Shown: positions 5,965 through 11,097 of the stretch, one piece after another
Layout of the letters: every line of letters begins with the position of its first letter
Position numbering within the stretch: the first letter of the stretch is position 1
Assembly (NCBI GenBank): GCA_028701815.1
Contig: JAQVPY010000061.1
Coordinates: forward strand, 1 to 11,097
DNA: 11,097 nt
Source: Bacteroidales bacterium
GTDB taxonomy: Bacteria; Bacteroidota; Bacteroidia; Bacteroidales; BM520
Direction of reading: 5' to 3'
Position numbers and translations under genes: made by a program
Notes under the pieces: generated by a model
Databases searched by the model: none
What the model saw: the letters and a program-made list of their open reading frames with translations, nothing else
Told to the model about the DNA's origin: nothing

Positions 5965-7956
5965 ATGAAAAAGAATTTCGATCCCCAAAAGAATTACGAA
6001 GCCTCAAAGGAAAAGGTGGGCTATGTTTCTCGCAAGGAAGCAACTCAAGACACCTACGACAAATTAGGTTTTATGTCAGGTCTTGAAGTTCATCAACAGC
6101 TCAAAACAGCGAAGAAACTTTTTTGCCACTGCCCTGCCGGTGTATTCAATAAAAATGATGTCTTCGATGCCGAAGTAATACGTCACATGCGCCCCACCCT
6201 CAGCGAGTTGGGAGAATACGATCGTACGGCATTGATGGAGTTTAAAACTAAAAAAACGATTGTATATCGTCTAAAAAACGCGACTACATGCACATACGAA
6301 GTCGACGACACTCCGCCATTTCCCATCGACAGAGAGGCTCTGAACATTGCTATTGAGATATCCCTTCTTTCCAAGTTGAATATTGTAGGGGAAGTACATA
6401 TAACAAGAAAGCAATATCTCGACGGCAGTATTCCGACGGGATTTCAGAGAACCGCCATCATTGGTGTAGAGGGTGTTATTCCCCTAAGACATAAGAACAT
6501 CCGTCTGATTCAACTTAGTATTGAGGAAGACTCATGCAGGGAGATCTCCGACATTGGTCACGTAAGAACATATAAAACAGATCGTCTCGGGATGCCGCTT
6601 ATTGAAACCGTCACCTATCCCGAAATGATGAATCCGGATGAAGTTAAAGAAGCCTGCCAATACATAAGGTTCCTCAACCGTTCAACCGGAAAAGTAAGAA
6701 CAGGCATGGGAGCCGGTCGTGAAGATGTAAACGTCAGCTGCAAAGGCGGCACAAGACTAGAGAGAAAAGGAGTGGCACATACCCGTCTAATCCCTGAGCT
6801 CACCCATAATGAATGTTTCAGACAATGGGCATTACTACAGATACGCGAAAACCTAAACAATCATATTAACGCAGGCGAATGGAAAATCGAGCATAAGACT
6901 TTGAACTTCTTCGATTACGGATTTACTTATGCTCCTATTGCGGAAGCAAAAGACAAATCAGATGCCGGCGGCTCAAAGTACAAAATTGTCGCCGTAAACC
7001 TCCCCGGTTTTAAAGGCATCCTTTCTCATTTTACACAGCCGGGTCAATGTTTTGCCAACGAGATAGCCGATCGTTTGAAAGTTATCGCCTGTATTGAAAA
7101 GCCAAACATGTTAACCTCCGAAGATTTGGCTGCTTGCGAGTCACCGGAAGTATTCGAAAAACTCATTAAAGTCTTCAATGCCAACCCTGACAGCGATGCA
7201 CAGATTATCTTCTGGGCGCCAAAAGACGACGTGAGCACTGCTATCGACGTTATAGAAGAAAGATGTAAGATGGCTTTTGAAGGCGTACCACCGGAAACGC
7301 GTAAGTATTTACTCGACGGCACCACCATCTTTGAGAGAGTTCTCCCGGGTGCAGACAGAATGTATCCCGATACCGACTCTGCGCCTATCCCTTTAGATGA
7401 TGAAGACCTTAAGAGAATAGGAAAAGATCTGCCGGAAGAAGTTTTTAACAGAACAGCACAGATGCTTAAATGGAATATCCCTGAAGACACATATACCTAT
7501 ATACATAAGAATAACCTCTACCCTCTTCTGGCGACAATCATCACAGATCTTAAATACGATTCTAAATATATGGGATGTTTCTTTGGACACCGCTTAAAAT
7601 ATACCGAGGGCCATTACACTTGTCCTCAAACTTTCGATCCTAATCGCATCTATGACATGTTTGCATATCTTAACAAGCAAAAACTCGACAAGGGTATCGC
7701 CGACAAGATGTTGCCGTTCCTGTTTGAACATCCACAGATGGACTTCGAATCAATTCTCACAAGCCTTAGATTTAAAAAGGCCACTAAAGCAGAGATAGAA
7801 TCCTCTGTCTCTTTCTTCAAGAACAAATATAAAGCGATAGGAAGAGATACCACGGCAAAAGCAGAGACCGACTGGATTATGGGAGAGTTAAAAAACATGG
7901 CATTAGGCAACATTTCGATGGCAGAATTAAGTAACATCATTAAAAGCAGTAAGTAA
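5965..7956 (+). CDS. gatE: Glu-tRNA(Gln) amidotransferase subunit E (GatDE type)
   Basis: Predicted tRNA-binding, ATP-using subunit of GatDE, which converts Glu-tRNA(Gln) to Gln-tRNA(Gln) through a gamma-phosphoryl intermediate, with ammonia supplied by GatD. In the GatB-like cradle I see GLEVHQQLKT (39-48), the FCHCP cysteine pair (53-57), EVDDTPPFP (112-120), YLDGSIPTGFQRT (151-163), EEDSCREISD (187-196), DRLGMPLIE (206-214) and GMGAGREDVNVS (247-258). A GAD-like insert, shared with bacterial AspRS and absent from GatB, follows at about 300-435 (KIVAVNLPGFKGILSHFTQPG, partly at 340-360). The GVPPETRK and DGTTIF...LPGADRMYPDTD block (440-471) is typical of GatE. A helical YqeY-like tail covers about 480-663. 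The 663 residues exceed the roughly 620-635 I recall for archaeal GatE, mostly through about 30 extra N-terminal residues. GatB is the alternative, but the GAD insert and the gatD neighbour argue strongly against it. Confidence 0.93.
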   Translation: MKKNFDPQKNYEASKEKVGYVSRKEATQDTYDKLGFMSGLEVHQQLKTAKKLFCHCPAGVFNKNDVFDAEVIRHMRPTLSELGEYDRTALMEFKTKKTIVYRLKNATTCTYEVDDTPPFPIDREALNIAIEISLLSKLNIVGEVHITRKQYLDGSIPTGFQRTAIIGVEGVIPLRHKNIRLIQLSIEEDSCREISDIGHVRTYKTDRLGMPLIETVTYPEMMNPDEVKEACQYIRFLNRSTGKVRTGMGAGREDVNVSCKGGTRLERKGVAHTRLIPELTHNECFRQWALLQIRENLNNHINAGEWKIEHKTLNFFDYGFTYAPIAEAKDKSDAGGSKYKIVAVNLPGFKGILSHFTQPGQCFANEIADRLKVIACIEKPNMLTSEDLAACESPEVFEKLIKVFNANPDSDAQIIFWAPKDDVSTAIDVIEERCKMAFEGVPPETRKYLLDGTTIFERVLPGADRMYPDTDSAPIPLDDEDLKRIGKDLPEEVFNRTAQMLKWNIPEDTYTYIHKNNLYPLLATIITDLKYDSKYMGCFFGHRLKYTEGHYTCPQTFDPNRIYDMFAYLNKQKLDKGIADKMLPFLFEHPQMDFESILTSLRFKKATKAEIESSVSFFKNKYKAIGRDTTAKAETDWIMGELKNMALGNISMAELSNIIKSSK

Positions 7957-9341
7957 TGGCAAACGATTTATTTCAAGGATATAAGGGCAGGGCTTTAGAG
8001 GTTCTGCAAAAATATAATACGCGCGTATGGGGTCAGGCAGAAATTGAGACCACTCGCGGAAAATTCAACGGCACCGTTCTTCCGCGTGCCTGCAACGATG
8101 ACGACAGACATATCGTCATAAAGATCCCGACAGGGTATAACATAGGTATTGATATTGATACTATTACCGACATGAAAGAGGTCGGCTTTCATAAGGCCAA
8201 CTACAAAATCCCCGAGAAGGAGTTTCCTGTCACCCCCGGGCTCCCTCACGTAAAACTTATCGGCACCGGCGGCACAATAGCCTCACGTCTCGACTATCGT
8301 ACCGGAGCCGTTATCCCCGCATTTTCTCCGGGAGAATTATACGGTGCTGTTCCCGAACTCGCAGATATCTGCAACCTCGAGACAGAGAAAATTTTCGCCG
8401 TGTTCAGCGAAAATATGGGTCCGACACAATATGTGGCACTCGCGAAAGCCATAGGTAAAGAAATCGAACGCGGTGTCGACGGCATCGTAATAGGTCACGG
8501 CACCGACACTATGCACCATACCGGAGCAGCTCTGACTTTCATGGTTCAAAACCCGCCCGTTCCTATCGTCCTCGTAGGCTCACAACGCTCAAGCGACCGC
8601 CCGAGCTCCGATGCCGCTCTTAACCTTATGCACGCAATGACTGCTGCCGGTCACGGCGATATAGCAGAAGTCATGGTCTGTATGTTCGGACCGACCTCCG
8701 ACGAATACGGACTGCTTCATAAAGGAACCCGAGTGAGAAAAATGCACTCTTCTTACCGCTCAACATTTAGAACCATCGGCGACACCCCACTGGCTATGGT
8801 AACACGAAAAGGCGTCACCCCGATAAAAGAAAAATATAACCCGCGCCGCAAAGACAGGAACGTAAAAATAATGCCCTATTTCTCGGATAAGGTGGCTATG
8901 CTGTATTACTATACCGGCATGAAACCGGACATCCTCGACGCAATGGTCGACGCCGGATATAAAGGAATCATCATCGTAGGCACAGGACTCGGTCATGTCA
9001 ACAAAGAACTCTACCCTGCTATTGAACGCGCTCACGCTAAAGGCGTGCACATGTTCATGACGCTGCAAACAATCTGGGGCTATGTCCAAATGTTCGTCTA
9101 TGATACCGGACGTGATATGATGGCTAAAGGTATTATCCCATGCGGAAATATGCTCCCTGAAGTTGCTTATATCAAACTCGGATGGGTACTCGGTCAAACC
9201 GATGATCCGGAAGAAGTAAAACGTATGATGCTTACGCCGATTAATGATGAGATAACTGAACGTGAACCTTATAACGGATATATAGTATTACAGGGCGGAG
9301 TCCCGGAAGTTGACGAATTTCTGCAGAAAGTTCACAAATAA
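7956..9341 (+). CDS. gatD: Glu-tRNA(Gln) amidotransferase subunit D, asparaginase-like (GatDE type)
   Basis: Predicted glutaminase subunit of GatDE: it hydrolyses an amide donor (Gln or Asn) and passes ammonia to GatE. The N-terminal domain (about 1-90) has the GatD-specific small beta-barrel features: GKFNGTVLPR, DDDRHIVIK and TGYNIGIDID (35-68). The L-asparaginase I-like catalytic domain follows. Its expected active residues are present: T107 in LIGTGGTIAS, T183 and D184 in GHGTDTMHHTG, and a lysine near 262 in KGTRVRKMHSSYRSTF. The 461 residues are slightly longer than archaeal GatD (about 435-440). ATG overlaps the gatE stop by one base (TAATG), so the two are translationally coupled, as a stoichiometric complex would want. 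A plain L-asparaginase lacks this N-terminal domain and would not pair with gatE, so I rejected that reading. Confidence 0.94.
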   Translation: MANDLFQGYKGRALEVLQKYNTRVWGQAEIETTRGKFNGTVLPRACNDDDRHIVIKIPTGYNIGIDIDTITDMKEVGFHKANYKIPEKEFPVTPGLPHVKLIGTGGTIASRLDYRTGAVIPAFSPGELYGAVPELADICNLETEKIFAVFSENMGPTQYVALAKAIGKEIERGVDGIVIGHGTDTMHHTGAALTFMVQNPPVPIVLVGSQRSSDRPSSDAALNLMHAMTAAGHGDIAEVMVCMFGPTSDEYGLLHKGTRVRKMHSSYRSTFRTIGDTPLAMVTRKGVTPIKEKYNPRRKDRNVKIMPYFSDKVAMLYYYTGMKPDILDAMVDAGYKGIIIVGTGLGHVNKELYPAIERAHAKGVHMFMTLQTIWGYVQMFVYDTGRDMMAKGIIPCGNMLPEVAYIKLGWVLGQTDDPEEVKRMMLTPINDEITEREPYNGYIVLQGGVPEVDEFLQKVHK

Positions 9342-9400
9342 AATATTATTCGGCACATACCGCTTTCAGCTTTGTCCTGACGGAATGTGCCGATATTTTT
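9342..9400 (+). terminator. Probable terminator between gatD and the convergent glycosyltransferase gene
   Basis: CGGCACAT at 9351-9358 pairs perfectly with 9385-9392. The loop holds inner pairs (CG and TCAG with CTGA and CG), and the stem is followed by ATATTTTT. It begins 10 nt after the gatD stop. It lies inside the last codons of the opposite-strand glycosyltransferase gene. In the other direction the hairpin is followed by a weaker T-rich stretch, so it might act on both transcripts. Confidence 0.55.
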
Positions 9401-10089
9401 GCTATCATATACCCTTCATGCCCGTCTAAAAAGCCGAGACGAAATATATAGACATAGATGAATTTATATGCCGGCTTGAAAATAATACTTATTTTACTCG
9501 TTTTTTTATTGCGCGCCGTCATTTCTTTGGCAGCTATGAGCGCATATTTCTCTACCCTTTTATAATGCTCCTGTATCGAATCATAGGTATAATGCAGCAG
9601 ATCTCCATTTAAAAGTATTGTTGAGACCTCCCGTGTAAAATGCGGCGCCTCATGAACAACACCCTCCCAACGCCCCACACGCCTGTCCCATACGCGGATT
9701 TTCCTGTCGGGATACCATCCGCCGTGACGAATCCATCTGCCACAATAATTATTTAAACGATTCATGGCATAAACAGCCCCCTGTGTATAATGATCTTTTA
9801 CATAAAGTATCGACACCTTGAGCTCGGGAGAGACCACCTCGTCGGCATCAATGGAAAAAATGAGGTTATATGAAGCAAGGCTATTGGCGTAATTTTTCAT
9901 CGCCGAATAGCCTTGCCATTGTTTCTGTTCAAACTTAACACCCGCTTTAAGGCAGATGTCTTTTGTCTTATCGGTAGAAAAAGAATCGACGACAATAATC
10001 TCGTCAGCTATTTCTTTAACTGACGATAAACATCTATCTATATTTTTTTCCTCATTGAAAGTAATTATTACTACCGATAATTTCTCCAT
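9346..10089 (-). CDS. Family 2 glycosyltransferase, LPS-core WaaE/KdtX-like
   Basis: GT-A fold glycosyltransferase of 247 residues, expected to transfer a sugar from a nucleotide donor at the cytoplasmic face of the inner membrane, most likely for lipopolysaccharide core or other surface glycan. It begins with the classic LSVVIITFNEEKNIDRCLSS (4-23). Donor-site residues are D35 in IIVVDSFSTDKT and the DAD metal motif (81-83) in FSIDADEVVS. The GGWYPDRKIRVWDRR (123-137) and RWEGVVHE (140-147) stretches are typical of the WaaE/KdtX-like subgroup. A hydrophobic segment near 200-218 may attach it to the membrane. It starts 4 nt after the stop of the C1 peptidase gene and is probably co-transcribed with it. 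The sugar and acceptor cannot be deduced. Confidence 0.9.
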   Translation of the reverse strand: MEKLSVVIITFNEEKNIDRCLSSVKEIADEIIVVDSFSTDKTKDICLKAGVKFEQKQWQGYSAMKNYANSLASYNLIFSIDADEVVSPELKVSILYVKDHYTQGAVYAMNRLNNYCGRWIRHGGWYPDRKIRVWDRRVGRWEGVVHEAPHFTREVSTILLNGDLLHYTYDSIQEHYKRVEKYALIAAKEMTARNKKTSKISIIFKPAYKFIYVYIFRLGFLDGHEGYMIAKISAHSVRTKLKAVCAE

Positions 10090-10093
10090 TATT

Positions 10094-11097
10094 TTAGAGA
10101 CCTAATTTTTTACGAATATCTTTGGGGATAGCGTTTTTATTAATCATAACAGAAGTAGTGCTCATTTTTACAAAAGGCACTGACGCATAAAACATCCCGT
10201 CGTATTTTCCGTATTTTCCCCAAGAGTTCTTAACCATATAGAATTGATTACCGTGCTGGTCGGTAGCAATACCATAAATAACCATTCCGTGATCGTCGGT
10301 AGTTGTCCAATCGTCAAAAGCGGCCTGACGAACTTCCTGTGTAATTTCTTTTTCAACCACGTCTCCGTCAAAAGAATATAAGTCTTTGGCTTCTTTTTTA
10401 CCATTCCATCTCTCGGCATCTGAACCTGAAGTAGCTTCTTCATATCTGTCGGGGATAATGGCTACACCATTCTTACTCGAAAAACCCTTGTTGCTGACAT
10501 CGGAAGCCCAATTGATGGTATATCCGTTTTCGATGGCGTTATCAATAATACGCATCATATCATCCAAAGGCACATTATATACAGATTCACGAAGCCAGTT
10601 GTCCGGCAGTTCAATAACAAACTTTTCGTAAAACGGATGATGTGTAAAAGATGTAACATTTACATAATCATCGGCATTAACGCCGAGATAATCTTTTGCA
10701 AAAGATTTCGGGGTATAGGTAACGCCGTTATATTCAAATGTTTCTGGTGGAGCCTGCATATATCCGTTTAAAGCACCGGTGAAAGCGTTTCTCCAGTTTG
10801 TCGAAAGAGCCCTGTCGTTATTCTTTAATACGCCGTCTAACAGACCCTGTATTGCAGCTGTAAGTTCTCCATGAACAAACAGTGTGTCGGGGGCGACCAT
10901 ACCGGTATAGATGGACTCGGGGACTAAACCGTAATTTTTGATTGTCCAAAGCAGGTCGTGACATAGGCCGCCCTGGGAAAAGGAAGCAGTGCCATGATAG
11001 CGGACATATTGGTCGGCTTTGCCGAGATAAGTCTCATATACAATAAAACCTTCCGATAAATCCATGTCGATCTTCTTTTCTCTCAAGATTTCAGCTT
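10094..11097 (-). CDS. C1-family cysteine peptidase, aminopeptidase C/bleomycin hydrolase-like (5' end missing)
   Basis: C-terminal part of a papain-fold peptidase. The frame is open to the right edge (last visible codons read AEI-LREKK), so the TTG at 11086 is not a real start and the N-terminus lies outside. The DLSEGFIVYETYLGKADQYV stretch is the region that follows the catalytic Cys in the Bacteroidetes PepC/bleomycin hydrolase group; the Cys motif itself is beyond the window. The catalytic His is seen in DDHGMVIYG (codon 10289-10291) and the Asn in KNSWGKYG (codon 10226-10228). At least 333 residues remain. Members of this group in Bacteroidetes often carry signal peptides and act in peptide catabolism, but that end is not visible here. 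The glycosyltransferase gene follows 4 nt downstream. Confidence 0.9.
   Translation of the reverse strand, partial: AEILREKKIDMDLSEGFIVYETYLGKADQYVRYHGTASFSQGGLCHDLLWTIKNYGLVPESIYTGMVAPDTLFVHGELTAAIQGLLDGVLKNNDRALSTNWRNAFTGALNGYMQAPPETFEYNGVTYTPKSFAKDYLGVNADDYVNVTSFTHHPFYEKFVIELPDNWLRESVYNVPLDDMMRIIDNAIENGYTINWASDVSNKGFSSKNGVAIIPDRYEEATSGSDAERWNGKKEAKDLYSFDGDVVEKEITQEVRQAAFDDWTTTDDHGMVIYGIATDQHGNQFYMVKNSWGKYGKYDGMFYASVPFVKMSTTSVMINKNAIPKDIRKKLGL

Noticed and set aside
8760..9197. A 145-residue frame on the - strand inside gatD
   Set aside because: It is an antisense shadow of a strongly conserved gene, with no recognisable motif or promoter.
7956..9341. Plain type I L-asparaginase
   Set aside because: The N-terminal beta-barrel domain and the overlapping gatE gene identify it as GatD.

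Overview
The window looks like a chromosomal segment of a Bacteroidetes bacterium, probably Bacteroidales. The basis is several promoters of the Bacteroidetes sigma type (TTTG, spacer, TAnnTTTG) in front of ilvE, gatE, a tRNA pair and xerD, together with phylum-typical families: DUF2490 outer-membrane proteins, the TIGR02757 HhH protein, and a bleomycin-hydrolase-like C1 peptidase. Coding density is high. I see no phage, IS element or CRISPR array.

Left block (1-2835, + strand): four tightly packed genes. They are a DUF4956 membrane protein, a DUF2490 outer-membrane beta-barrel, a TIGR02757/DUF2400 protein and a 4'-phosphopantetheinyl transferase. Gaps are 12 and 8 nt, then an 11-nt overlap, so they are probably co-transcribed. 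Next comes ilvE (branched-chain aminotransferase) with its own promoter, followed 18 nt later by an unrecognised, very acidic 154-residue protein. These meet a convergent gene for a XerD-type tyrosine recombinase.

Middle (5440-5964): a control region. On the - strand, tRNA-Gly(GCC) and tRNA-Leu(TAA) follow a good promoter and end in a strong intrinsic terminator. A divergent promoter faces right into the next operon.

Headline (5965-9341): a two-gene operon coding for GatE and GatD, the two subunits of the tRNA-dependent amidotransferase GatDE, joined by a TAATG stop/start overlap. GatDE converts Glu-tRNA(Gln) to Gln-tRNA(Gln) and is classically described as the archaeal enzyme; bacteria normally use GatCAB or a direct GlnRS. 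Both subunits look intact, with catalytic asparaginase-type residues in GatD and the GatB-like core, GAD-like insert and helical tail in GatE. They sit behind a Bacteroidetes-type promoter, which points to a domesticated system rather than contamination or a recent insertion.

Right block (9346-11097, - strand): a family 2 glycosyltransferase lies directly downstream of a C1-family (aminopeptidase C/bleomycin hydrolase-like) peptidase that runs off the right edge. A hairpin with a T-run between gatD and the convergent glycosyltransferase gene probably ends gatED transcription.
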